This document shows positions 7,697 through 16,183 of a stretch of DNA of 41,593 bases, piece by piece. The translations under genes and the position numbers were made by a program. Every line of letters starts with the position of its first letter. Within the stretch, counting starts at the first letter, position 1. This stretch comes from Chloroflexota bacterium (GTDB taxonomy: Bacteria; Chloroflexota; Anaerolineae; Promineifilales; Promineifilaceae): contig JAJRVV010000211.1 of assembly GCA_024277135.1 (NCBI GenBank), positions 1 to 41,593 of the forward strand. Reading direction: 5' to 3'. The notes below the pieces were generated by a model. The model had not been told where the DNA came from, did not search any database, and worked only from the letters and a program-made list of their open reading frames with translations.

Positions 7697-7743
7697 GCAA
7701 TGGCCGTTTTTCCGCTAAAAATATAAAGTTGAACGGCCATTGC
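7697..7743. repeat. Perfect 12-bp inverted repeat after yafQ
   Basis: GCAATGGCCGTT at 7697-7708 is exactly complementary to AACGGCCATTGC at 7732-7743, with a 23-nt AT-rich loop. It could end the toxin-antitoxin transcript or mark the edge of the inserted module. There is no T-run directly after the stem. Confidence 0.65.
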
Positions 7744-7808
7744 CTTAGTCATGTCTGCGTGTTGTTGCATTAGGAATGAGGACTAAATCAAACCCGAAAC
7801 TTTTTATC

Positions 7809-7860
7809 CGCCGATCACGCTGATTTCACGAATTACCAGAGAGAATCTGCGTAATCGGCG
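7809..7860. repeat. Imperfect hairpin element between yafQ and the secreted-protein genes
   Basis: CGCCGATCACGCTGATT (7809-7825) pairs with AATCTGCGTAATCGGCG (7844-7860), 15 of 17 positions. The surrounding bases (TATCCG on the left, CGGATC on the right) extend the symmetry. It lies between the convergent yafQ (+) and 380-aa protein (-) genes and may act as a weak bidirectional stop or be a dispersed repeat. The rest of 7651-7903 holds no gene that I can support. Confidence 0.65.
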
Positions 7861-7903
7861 CTTCTGCGGATCGGAGTTTCCTGAATTATAAAATCCTCGT
7901 TCC

Positions 7904-9046
7904 TTAGCGTTTGAATTCAATCACAGAAAATTGATTTGCCATATCGCTGCGATTTATCCAAGCCTTTCCATTACTTGCGCTAGGATTACCAATTCTCCAT
8001 TGCATTCGAAAAGTATGTTCTCCTGCTGAAGGAATTACAGTCCACAAGGTTGTGGCATTTTCTGTTGAGTTTCGGGAAGAAACAATGCGAGTGATACCGT
8101 TAATAGCGCCACTAACACTTACACCATCTACTGTAAAATCAAGGTATGTATTTTCATCCGTAGGGCTGCCTATATTGCCTTGAAATAATATCAATACAGG
8201 ATTACCATTTGTCTCCATTATGATTTCAAAGCCGGGTACATCCACAAATGTTGTGGATTGAGTGCTTGCATGTGGTTTTGCAAGACCTGTAATGTTGATC
8301 GTACTCATGCTTGTCACGGCGCCCAATACAAGTTGGTTTGTGTCTACCGCTCCATTAGCAATTTTGTCGCTGGTCACAGCCCCAGGCGCTAAATCTCCAT
8401 TTCCCACAGATCCGTCTGCAATTTTATCGGTTGTTATGGCGTTACTTGCCAAATCGCTGGTTGTTACTTCACCATCTATGATCTTGCTGGTAGAGATGGC
8501 GTCATTTGCGATTTTACTGGTTGTTACCGCGTCGTTAGCGATTTTTGCTTCGGTGATGCTGCCATCGGCCACGTTCAACGCCCAAATCGAGAATGGCACA
8601 CTGCCCAACTGTACCCGCGGTTTCATTTCAGGATCAGTGCCTACCGTTACGCCCAAATAGAGGTTGTTGTATGTCTGCACTACATTGGTCAAATCGGTGT
8701 TCAAACTGCCCAGCATGACGCTGAACAACCCATCTGATACCGCTACTGAATTGCCGCCCGTCCAATACTCTTCCCACAGCGGCGCGCCGCCCGCAGGCAC
8801 ATCATACAGCCGGAATTCCATATTTTGTTGATTGGTAATTGGCGTGCCATCGGTAGCAGCCAATCGCCCTTGATAGGGTATGGTGCTGATTGAAACGCTG
8901 CTGACGCCGCTTAATCCGCGCTGCGCCAATGAAGGTGCGGCAAAAGCGAACAAAGCAAGCAGTATCAATGTACCCGGATTGGGTATTAGCCATCGCGCCC
9001 AACGGCCGTTTCTCTGCCAAAATCCTGGATTCGTATTGTCGTCCAT
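7904..9046 (-). CDS. Secreted protein with eight decapeptide repeats
   Basis: A 380-residue exported protein of unknown function. A long N-region (Arg-rich, about residues 1-20) precedes one hydrophobic signal or anchor segment (TLILLALFAFAAPSLA, about 26-41). Then comes a domain beginning ISTIPYQGRLA (about 53-63), which is common in secreted proteins of this kind. Residues 161-240 are eight back-to-back 10-residue repeats of the form (N/D)(G/D)AITTSKIA. The final 130 residues look like a beta-sandwich (TFVDVPGFEI...). The start is set by GGAGG followed by ATG at 9046; an upstream in-frame TTG at 9058 is less likely. It follows the 1363-aa protein with a 28-nt gap and is probably cotranscribed with it. 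Confidence 0.85.
   Translation of the reverse strand: MDDNTNPGFWQRNGRWARWLIPNPGTLILLALFAFAAPSLAQRGLSGVSSVSISTIPYQGRLAATDGTPITNQQNMEFRLYDVPAGGAPLWEEYWTGGNSVAVSDGLFSVMLGSLNTDLTNVVQTYNNLYLGVTVGTDPEMKPRVQLGSVPFSIWALNVADGSITEAKIANDAVTTSKIANDAISTSKIIDGEVTTSDLASNAITTDKIADGSVGNGDLAPGAVTSDKIANGAVDTNQLVLGAVTSMSTINITGLAKPHASTQSTTFVDVPGFEIIMETNGNPVLILFQGNIGSPTDENTYLDFTVDGVSVSGAINGITRIVSSRNSTENATTLWTVIPSAGEHTFRMQWRIGNPSASNGKAWINRSDMANQFSVIEFKR
8327..8566 (-). repeat. 30-bp coding repeat, eight copies
   Basis: This stretch encodes residues 161-240 of the 380-aa secreted protein as eight units of exactly ten residues, for example NDAVTTSKIA then NDAISTSKII. The pattern is hydrophobic-polar alternation with Lys-Ile at positions 8-9. 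Such short repeats usually build a beta-helix or fibrous stalk; that structural reading is inferred. Confidence 0.85.
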
Positions 9047-9074
9047 TGTATCCTCCAAAAAATCATTATCTGTT

Positions 9075-12000
9075 CTACTTCGTTATCATTGGTAAATAAA
9101 TTGTATTACCGTCGGGCGGCACAACTGGGGTAGAAGTCCCCGGCGTCCATAGTGGGTATGAGTAATTACCAGCTGCATCCTTGAACATAAAGAACATCTC
9201 GCCATACTCGCCAAAATCCCATTCTAATGTTGCCGCATAAGGCACAACGCTTACATTCTCAAGGAACCAGAAATCAGGCGAAATCCAGACCTCTGTGATC
9301 GCGCTCAAGCTATCATTGGCGGACAACGACAGGGTAGCTGTTGTCTCCTGCCACGCCGTCACTTCCACCCAGCCATCCGGACGCGTATCGTCAATCTGGT
9401 AGCTCGTTTCGATGATATCCGATTCATTGCCCGCCCTGTCCCGATACTGTACATAGACGGTCGGAGTGATTGTGCCGGACGGGATGGGTAGCGCGGCCGA
9501 TCCCGTATACGTTATCCAAATCGTATCCGTAAACGACGACGAATGGCTCACCCGCATATAGGCAGCGCCGCTGGTCGCATCTTGCGCCGACAAACTCAGC
9601 GACACGCTGATGTCCCCATACCCTACGATGGGATTGTTGACAACCACGCTGCCAGTGGGGGCGGTTGTGTCTACCATTAACTGGTCGCCAATCGCCGGCG
9701 AGATATTGCCCGCCTTGTCGCGGAAGCGGGTGTAAACTGTCTGCACCCCATCCTTCGTAAACGTCACCGGCACAATGCCCGTATAATCTTGCCACGCAGC
9801 CCCGTCAAAATTAGGCGACAAACTGACCTGCATCTCATCCAGCCCGCTGTTATCATCGCTGACGCTCAAGAATAGTTCCGTGTTGGTTTGATTCACCATA
9901 AGCATGGACAATTGCGCCAATCGTTGCCCGCCTAATAATTGCCCCGGATCAAACGCCGCCACCCCTGACGGCGCAGTGGGATCGTAGATGATGTCGTCAA
10001 AGAAATTGCCATAGATATTGCCGTCTGAATCCTGATAGCGAGCATACACATAACGAGGCAAAATCGTATTGCCGTAGGTGGTCAATGTCCAGCCCGGCAC
10101 GGCGCTGGTGAAATTCTGCCACGACGCGCCGCCAAAGCCGCCGTCATTGCTTAACATCATCCACTCTGCGCCCGGCCCGCACAAACCAAGCGAAACATTG
10201 GGATCGTTAGTGAATAGCGCCCCCTCATTGATCGAGAGACTGTAAAATTCGCACGGTTGCGGCGTGGGCGGCGGCGGGGGAGGAGGCGGTTGCAGGCTCA
10301 CATCAACGCCTGCGCCGCCCCAAAAGCCAAGCGTTGCCACAAAGTTGGTGCTGGTCACCACTTGCGTGTCCGATGGCTGTCCCAATGTGCCATACATGCG
10401 GTACTGCGGCGAATTGAGAGCGGCCGCATCTGTGCCGCCCGCGCTGACCACGCTGCCCAGCAAGATTTTTCCTGTGCTGGTCGGCACGACGGTTGGCGTA
10501 CTCAAAATAGCGGCGCGATAGCCGGGCTGTAAAATGTACTGGCTGCTCAACAGGTAAGGGGCGTCGTATCCTTGCCCTACCGTCGCATCCATCTGGAAAC
10601 TGGTTGTCTGCATCCCCTCTGCGCTGCCACCGCTAACCAGATTATTCCACAATTGGAAATTGTCGGAGCGGGGATAAAGTACGCTTGTATCCAAAAACAC
10701 GGTATCAGAAATGGGTTCGGAAAGATTGTTGGCGCCATCGAGCAGTTGTAGATAAATATCGTAACTGCGCCGCCCGACATTGGGGATTTCCCAGAAAGTT
10801 TCTTGCTCCAGATCGCGCCACTCACTCCAGATATACCCTTCGGTGGAAAGGCGCATCGCGGCCACACCGCTGCCTAAATCCGTGCCGTCAATATCAAGAT
10901 GAACAAGCGTTTGCGGCACGGTTTCTTGTCCATAATTAGCAACAAGCTGACCAACCGGATTAGCGTTATCATAGCGCAAAGCAAAGCTGATCCACGGCGA
11001 TTGCTGCCCTACATTGTCTTCACTTTTGAGCCGTAGGTAATAAGTGACAGCATTACCTATGTCTGTGATGGGGGTTGCGTCCACATAGCTGTTGGCGGTG
11101 ATCAGCACGGCGTTAGTTCCGTTTTCGTCCGGCCCCCAGTAAAGATAATAGCCGTTAATGCCGGAGCCATCGTCATTGGGAGTTGGCCAGTAGAAATCGG
11201 CCGTGCGGATTGCGTTTTGCCACACGCCGCTGGCAACGCCTTCCGTATGGAAGATTTCAGGCGGCGGCGGCGGCGTACCATCATGGTTGAAGTAAAAGGG
11301 ATCGCTGGCCAGACCAATGTTACCTGCGTTGTCTACTGCGCGAACGGTAAGGGTATAACTGCCGGTGCGGACGGGGGCGGGGTTAAATGCCGTGTTGGCG
11401 GTCACTGCTTGTTCGCCACCCCAGTCAATCCGGTAATAATGAATTCCAGATTGATTGTCGCTGGCGGCGTCCCAATTGAATGCGGCGTCGTTCCAGCTAT
11501 TTTGCCATTGTCCTGAAATCGCGCCATTCGCTTCAACGATGTTGGCTGGAGCAGAAGGGGGCGTTGTGTCTATGTTGATAGTTATTGTTTTGGTTGTTTC
11601 CTGATTACCCACCTTGTCTTTGGCATAATACTCGATGGTATGGGCGCCATCGCCCGTGACGGAAAATGGAATGCCTGAATAGGTCTGCCAGTTACCGCTG
11701 TCTACGCGGTAGCGAACTATTTTGATGCCGGCCGTGTAGCGGTTGGGTATGTTGCCCCGCGAGCCGCTGCCGCCAGAACCAATGTCTTGCGCGACCAAGG
11801 TGATATTTACATCGGAAGTGTACCAACCATTATCGCCTTGCACTCCATTGACGGAGGCATTGGTGACGGGTTTTTCAATATCTACATAGAGGTCAATAAA
11901 GTATTTGTCGCTGCCTGGATTGCGTTGACCGTTCGTATCATAGGCTAGAAAATGGACGCGGTTATGGCCAATTAACCCGTTGATGCTGCGACGCCAGTTG

Positions 12001-13166
12001 GTTGTGCCGCTTGCTCGTTTGGTGATCCTGCCATTATTGCCCCAAGAAGTGTAATTCACGTAAGCGATGCCGTTGTCGTCGGAAGCTGTGCCGGAGAATG
12101 TCCAGTTGGGGTTGTTGGAATAGAAGTTTTGACTGTTGTGGGAAACGGCCGTGTTGTTGGCTTGGTTAAAAGAAACAAGCGGAAGTTCATCGTTTCCATC
12201 AACTTTCTGATTTGATGAACTGACTTTGGTTAGGTACGCCATGTCCCCATATTTTTGCCATGTTTCCCCGTCAATTATTATATCCCGGCTTGGAAGCGTT
12301 ACATGCAAGATGCGACCTGTTCCATTGCCACAATCACCATCGTCAAAGTCACCGTTGGTAGGAGGGTAATATAGATTGCCTAACCATTGTCCTATAACTA
12401 CAGGTGGATCTCCGATCCTAACTCTAATGCTGTCTTTTTCCAGATGCAGATACTGTGTTATTCCATCCCCGTTTTTGATAAACACCATTCCCGTTGTATC
12501 ACATTTTTTTACATCAGTAATAGTTCCTCTAGCGACAGCTAATGCCCATGCCGTGCGCTTGCTATCTTCAGCCCATGTGGGTTGGAAGTCTAAGGCGTTA
12601 TCACCATCCCCATGCCAAGGAGATTCGCGTAAACGATACCATTTATTTTGTGAAACGTCCCAAGGCAATCGGTAAGTTTCTTGTTCCGTAGTCTGACTGG
12701 GCTGGTTGGTTTGATACAGAGGATCAAGGGCTGGTTTGGCACTATCAGCAATAAACCAATTTGGAGCGCTCCATAAAATATCTGAATACTTCGCGGTTCC
12801 AGCTAATCCAGCCTCCCACACGCCTGTTGCATTTTTATGGGCGACAAAACGATAAGATAATTCAGGTTCCCCATCCTCCAATACTTCAGGGTTGGGATCG
12901 TCGGCATCAAAAAAGGAAATAAATGCCCAATCTTCTTGTAGATCGAAATAGACTAAATACAGATTGTTGGTAGTAATAAATGTGCCGAATAGCTTGTTAA
13001 TTTCATCGACTAATGTTTGTTTTAGATTGGCACCTATATTCTCATCCCTAAAATTTACAGTAACATCGCTACTGTGAACCACTGACACGTTTGATCCTAC
13101 CAATAATATCACTATCAATGAGAGGCTAATAAACAATGCTATAGTCGTGATCTTTCCTGTTTTCAC
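9075..13166 (-). CDS. Large secreted protein: degenerate M23-peptidase-like domain plus Ig-like repeats
   Basis: A 1363-residue exported protein. The signal peptide is at about 1-32. Residues 180-293 resemble an M23/LytM metallopeptidase: His185...Asp193 (HGDGDNALDF), His241 (QYLHLEKD) and RILH-289. In active M23 enzymes the last motif is HxH; here the first His is Ile287, so zinc binding may persist while catalysis is doubtful. The rest is a string of Ig/fibronectin-like modules with repeated 'DTTPPSAP' or 'DTTAPTG' linkers and 'RDKAGN' turns. In between are two 'YRMYGTLGQPS...NFVATLGFW' type repeats (about residues 860-960) and a Pro8 tract at about 967. It ends TIYLPMITK. GTG start with AGGAGG upstream; own promoter near 13407. 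Contains no ACGGCCGT. Likely a cell-surface or adhesion protein. Confidence 0.85.
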   Translation of the reverse strand: MKTGKITTIALFISLSLIVILLVGSNVSVVHSSDVTVNFRDENIGANLKQTLVDEINKLFGTFITTNNLYLVYFDLQEDWAFISFFDADDPNPEVLEDGEPELSYRFVAHKNATGVWEAGLAGTAKYSDILWSAPNWFIADSAKPALDPLYQTNQPSQTTEQETYRLPWDVSQNKWYRLRESPWHGDGDNALDFQPTWAEDSKRTAWALAVARGTITDVKKCDTTGMVFIKNGDGITQYLHLEKDSIRVRIGDPPVVIGQWLGNLYYPPTNGDFDDGDCGNGTGRILHVTLPSRDIIIDGETWQKYGDMAYLTKVSSSNQKVDGNDELPLVSFNQANNTAVSHNSQNFYSNNPNWTFSGTASDDNGIAYVNYTSWGNNGRITKRASGTTNWRRSINGLIGHNRVHFLAYDTNGQRNPGSDKYFIDLYVDIEKPVTNASVNGVQGDNGWYTSDVNITLVAQDIGSGGSGSRGNIPNRYTAGIKIVRYRVDSGNWQTYSGIPFSVTGDGAHTIEYYAKDKVGNQETTKTITINIDTTPPSAPANIVEANGAISGQWQNSWNDAAFNWDAASDNQSGIHYYRIDWGGEQAVTANTAFNPAPVRTGSYTLTVRAVDNAGNIGLASDPFYFNHDGTPPPPPEIFHTEGVASGVWQNAIRTADFYWPTPNDDGSGINGYYLYWGPDENGTNAVLITANSYVDATPITDIGNAVTYYLRLKSEDNVGQQSPWISFALRYDNANPVGQLVANYGQETVPQTLVHLDIDGTDLGSGVAAMRLSTEGYIWSEWRDLEQETFWEIPNVGRRSYDIYLQLLDGANNLSEPISDTVFLDTSVLYPRSDNFQLWNNLVSGGSAEGMQTTSFQMDATVGQGYDAPYLLSSQYILQPGYRAAILSTPTVVPTSTGKILLGSVVSAGGTDAAALNSPQYRMYGTLGQPSDTQVVTSTNFVATLGFWGGAGVDVSLQPPPPPPPPTPQPCEFYSLSINEGALFTNDPNVSLGLCGPGAEWMMLSNDGGFGGASWQNFTSAVPGWTLTTYGNTILPRYVYARYQDSDGNIYGNFFDDIIYDPTAPSGVAAFDPGQLLGGQRLAQLSMLMVNQTNTELFLSVSDDNSGLDEMQVSLSPNFDGAAWQDYTGIVPVTFTKDGVQTVYTRFRDKAGNISPAIGDQLMVDTTAPTGSVVVNNPIVGYGDISVSLSLSAQDATSGAAYMRVSHSSSFTDTIWITYTGSAALPIPSGTITPTVYVQYRDRAGNESDIIETSYQIDDTRPDGWVEVTAWQETTATLSLSANDSLSAITEVWISPDFWFLENVSVVPYAATLEWDFGEYGEMFFMFKDAAGNYSYPLWTPGTSTPVVPPDGNTIYLPMITK

Positions 13167-13588
13167 ACTATTTTCCTCCTGCTTGACAAGGCAAAACAGC
13201 AGTTTCTACCCAAATCCCAACGAAAAGAGATTCATGCGGCGTATCGAAAACAGCCTTCACAAATTGAATTGGCCCATCGGCCGCCACATACATTCTATCG
13301 AATGCCTCGGTTGAATGAAGTTGGGGAACGCGGATATTGTTCTCTTTGAGGATTAAGATTTACGCCAGACTAACCTAACCCCGAAACGCGACCCAATCCC
13401 AAGTACAGTATAGCCAGCAGCGAGAAAGCAAGTCAATGAACCTTTGGTGCTAGTTCAAGGGCCTATTTCGACCATGAAATCACCAAAATGCTAACTGCAC
13501 GCCCAAATCAGCTCATCTTTTCAACTTGGTATTCAGCAAACGAAAAGCATCGTCGAATTCTGCTAATAATCGAGAAAACTATTGACCT
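13167..13588. other. 422-nt intergenic region with one promoter
   Basis: It lies between the start of the 1363-aa secreted protein and the end of the pabB gene, both on the - strand. I find no credible coding sequence. The only supported element is the - strand promoter at 13407-13436. It is AT-richer than the neighbouring operon. Confidence 0.6.
13407..13436 (-). promoter_or_regulatory. Sigma-70-type promoter for the secreted-protein genes
   Basis: Reading the - strand: TTGACT (13431-13436), an 18-nt spacer, then TATACT (13407-13412). Both hexamers differ from consensus by one base. Transcription would start near 13400, giving a leader of about 235 nt before the GTG at 13166. The leader is long enough for post-transcriptional control, but I see no clear riboswitch in it. 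Confidence 0.55.
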
Positions 13589-15316
13589 TCAACCAGCCAC
13601 GCTGCCACCAATCCCCCGCCGCCACCCCCGCACTGAATTGATGAGCCACAACCGGGTGGCGCGGCGAAACTCATCCAGCGTAATCACCCGCTCAGCGATT
13701 TGCCCGTCCGCCAGCAAATGGCCGCGAAAAGTGCCTGCCAATAACCCGGAATCAACCGGCGGCGTCCACAAACGGCCGTCCAATTCCAGCGCCACATTCG
13801 CCGTCGTCGCTTCGGTGATTTCCCCCCGTTCGTTCCATAAGATCGCCTCGTCGCAATCGGCGCGGCCGTCCCGCGCCACATCATACATCTCCCGAAACGT
13901 ACTCTTGTGAAACAGGAAAACATTCTGCGAATCCACCGGCTGCCGGGCCAACCCCACCCGCACCGGCTGCGAAACCGCACCCTGAGAAAGGGGCGCGGCC
14001 GTCACCCGCACACCCCCATTTTTCGCCAGCGTCAGCCGCACTTTCACCGGTTCAGATAATCCGCCAGCAAATGCCAAAAGCTGATCGCGCACGGCCGTCC
14101 GCGCCATCTCAAAGCCAAAATACGCCGCCGAATCCGACAACCGCTCCAGATGCGCCGCCAGCAGAAAATATCCTTCATCCGGCGTCCACAACAGCGATTC
14201 CAGCAGGTCAAAAGCGGGCCGCGCCGGCTGCAACACCTTCGCCTTCACCCGGCACTCCTCGTATTCGCTGTCCGCTTCCGAATCCCACACGATGCCGCCG
14301 CCGACGCCGTAAACGGCCGTTCCCGCCGCCTTGTCCACCACGACCGTGCGAATCGCCACGTTAAACTGCGCCTGCCGCTGGGGAGCCAGCCAACCAATCG
14401 CCCCGGTGTATACGCCGCGCGGTTCCGGCTCCAACTCGCGGATGATCTGCATCGTCCGCCGTTTGGGCGCGCCGGTGATGGAAGCGCAAGGGAACATCGC
14501 CGCCAGGATGTCAGTTACCGAAGCCGATGTCCGCGCCGTCACCGTCGAGGTCATTTGCAGCACCGTCGGATACCGCTCCACAGCGAACAGTTCCGGCGCG
14601 GCCACGCTGCCCACCGCCGCCACCCGCCCCATGTCGTTGCGGATCATGTCCACAATCATCACATTCTCCGCCCGGTTTTTCTCCGATTGGGCTAGCCAGG
14701 CGATGTTGGCCTCATCTTCGACCAAAGTGCGTCCGCGCCCGGCCGTGCCTTTCATCGGCTGACTCGTCAACACCTCCCCATCCAGCCGAAAAAACAGCTC
14801 TGGCGACGCCGAACAGATGACGTGCCGCCCGGTATCCACATACGCCATGTAATCGGCGGTCTGGTTGGCCGCTAGGTGGGCAAACAGCGCAGACGGTTCG
14901 CCGGTGAATGAGGCGCGCAGGGAAAAGGTGTAGTTGACTTGGTAGGCGTTGCCAACCGCGATATGGGTTTTGATGCGGTTGATGGCGGCTTCGTATTGCT
15001 CCCAACTGGCTGATGGCTGCCAAGAGAGCATGGGAGAATTGTCAATTGTTAATTGCCAATTGTTAATTGTTAATTGATAAAGGCCAAACCAGAGCAGCGG
15101 CAGTTCTTTTTGTGGCGGATGGACAGGCAGATCAAAGGCGGCGGCGGCTTCGTAAGCGATGAATCCGGCGGCGAACAATCCTTGTTGGTTGACGGCCGTC
15201 TCCACTGCCGCCAACGCTCCCACCACCTCATCCGGGCAAAAAGCGGTGATGATCTGCACCGGATCGGCCAACTTCAGCCAACGGCCGTCCACCCGCAACA
15301 ACACATCCCCCCTCAT
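13589..15316 (-). CDS. pabB: Bifunctional aminodeoxychorismate synthase component I / aminodeoxychorismate lyase (PabB-PabC fusion)
   Basis: A 575-residue fusion for p-aminobenzoate (folate) synthesis. Residues of about 100-365 are the chorismate-binding domain: QPMKGTAGRGRT (the Lys, rather than the Ala of TrpE, marks PabB), ENVMIVDMIRND, CASITGAPKRR and YGVGGGIVWDSEADSEYEEC. Residues of about 370-575 are a class-IV aminotransferase-fold lyase (PabC), with FLFHKSTFREMYD holding the likely PLP lysine, and ITEATTANVALEL. The glutamine amidotransferase PabA is not in the window. Residues 81-94 (QLTINNWQLTIDNS) are encoded by a six-unit 7-nt repeat inserted in frame between the N-terminal segment and the catalytic domain. 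The ATG start lies in another 7-nt array shared with the proC stop. Last gene of a five-gene - strand operon. Confidence 0.93.
   Translation of the reverse strand: MRGDVLLRVDGRWLKLADPVQIITAFCPDEVVGALAAVETAVNQQGLFAAGFIAYEAAAAFDLPVHPPQKELPLLWFGLYQLTINNWQLTIDNSPMLSWQPSASWEQYEAAINRIKTHIAVGNAYQVNYTFSLRASFTGEPSALFAHLAANQTADYMAYVDTGRHVICSASPELFFRLDGEVLTSQPMKGTAGRGRTLVEDEANIAWLAQSEKNRAENVMIVDMIRNDMGRVAAVGSVAAPELFAVERYPTVLQMTSTVTARTSASVTDILAAMFPCASITGAPKRRTMQIIRELEPEPRGVYTGAIGWLAPQRQAQFNVAIRTVVVDKAAGTAVYGVGGGIVWDSEADSEYEECRVKAKVLQPARPAFDLLESLLWTPDEGYFLLAAHLERLSDSAAYFGFEMARTAVRDQLLAFAGGLSEPVKVRLTLAKNGGVRVTAAPLSQGAVSQPVRVGLARQPVDSQNVFLFHKSTFREMYDVARDGRADCDEAILWNERGEITEATTANVALELDGRLWTPPVDSGLLAGTFRGHLLADGQIAERVITLDEFRRATRLWLINSVRGWRRGIGGSVAG
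15037..15078. repeat. Six-unit 7-nt array inserted in frame within pabB
   Basis: Six consecutive heptamers of the AATTGTT family start at 15037, 15044, 15051, 15058, 15065 and 15072. Their 42 nt equal 14 codons, so the reading frame of pabB survives and the protein shows a 7-residue repeat (QLTINNW, QLTIDNS). The same unit family is intergenic at 25555, 33211 and 36464. Confidence 0.9.
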
Positions 15317-15346
15317 CCTTCATCCTTCATAATTCATAATTCAAAC
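15312..15346. repeat. Five-unit 7-nt array spanning the proC stop and pabB start
   Basis: Units CTCATCC, TTCATCC, TTCATAA, TTCATAA and TTCAAAC (+ strand) step by 7 nt. On the coding strand this gives the proC TGA (15341-15343), several ATG triplets and GGATGAAGG-like sequences, then the pabB ATG (15314-15316). The repeat therefore supplies the stop, possible ribosome-site bases and the start. Confidence 0.8.
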
Positions 15347-16180
15347 ATTCGGCCCCTTATACGCCTGCCCCTGCCCCAACGAAATCGAGCGCTGGAACGC
15401 CGCCCAGATGCCGCGCGAAATCACCGTGCGCAAGCCCCCCTTCTCCATGTGGTACAACGCCTCGGCCGTTGTCCCGCCCGGCGACGTCACCTGATTGCGC
15501 AATTCAGCCACGTGCTTACCCGACTGCGCCGCGTAAGCCACCGAGCCGCGCATTGTCTGCATCACTAACTGCATAGCCACATGGCGCGAGAAGCCCATGT
15601 GAACCCCGGCGTCAATCATCGCTTCCATCATCATAAAGACGTACCCTGGCCCGGAACCGCTGAGCGCCGTCGCCATGTCCAGGTAAATCTCCTCCGCCAC
15701 AAACACCTCTTCGCCCAGCGAACCGAGAATGGCCTGCGCCTGCTGCTTGTGCAAATCGCTCACCTCCTCCGTCGCCGTCCAAACGGTAATGCCCTGCCCG
15801 ATCTGGGCCGGGGTGTTGGGCATGGCGCGGACGACGGCCGCGTGCGCCGTGCCGTCGGCTAATGTTTTAATCGGCGTTCCGGCGATGATGGAGAGGAGCA
15901 AATCGCGGCGGCGCATCTGGCCGCGCACGCCAGGCATAACGGCCGGCAGCGACTGCGGCTTGATGGAAAAAACGACGACCTGCCCTTTTTCGGCAGCTTC
16001 AGCATTGTCCGTTGTGATATGGACGCCGTGCCGTTCACGTAGATAATCCAGCCGTTTTTGCCAGGGGTCAGCGACGATAATTTGCGCCGAATCAACGACT
16101 TTTTGGGCTAACAGGCCGCGAATCATCGCTTCGCCCATCGTGCCGCCGCCAATAAAAGCGATGGTTTGGTCTTTGAACAT
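15341..16180 (-). CDS. proC: Pyrroline-5-carboxylate reductase
   Basis: A 279-residue ProC: NAD(P)H reduction of 1-pyrroline-5-carboxylate to L-proline, in the cytoplasm. Motifs are the Rossmann GGGTMGEAMIRGLL (about 11-24), IKPQ (about 73-76), VRAMPNTPAQIGQG (about 116-129), SGSGPGYVFMMMEAMIDAGV (about 172-191) and the C-terminal VTSPGGTTAEAL (about 230-241). Length is standard. It starts 3 nt after the MenC-like gene stops, so it is cotranscribed and coupled with it. Its stop codon sits inside a 7-nt repeat array. Confidence 0.95.
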   Translation of the reverse strand: MFKDQTIAFIGGGTMGEAMIRGLLAQKVVDSAQIIVADPWQKRLDYLRERHGVHITTDNAEAAEKGQVVVFSIKPQSLPAVMPGVRGQMRRRDLLLSIIAGTPIKTLADGTAHAAVVRAMPNTPAQIGQGITVWTATEEVSDLHKQQAQAILGSLGEEVFVAEEIYLDMATALSGSGPGYVFMMMEAMIDAGVHMGFSRHVAMQLVMQTMRGSVAYAAQSGKHVAELRNQVTSPGGTTAEALYHMEKGGLRTVISRGIWAAFQRSISLGQGQAYKGPNV

Positions 16181-16183
16181 AAT

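Noticed and set aside
10257-10532. Arg/Gly-rich + strand frames opposite the large secreted protein
   Set aside because: They arise from the reverse complement of a poly-proline codon tract.
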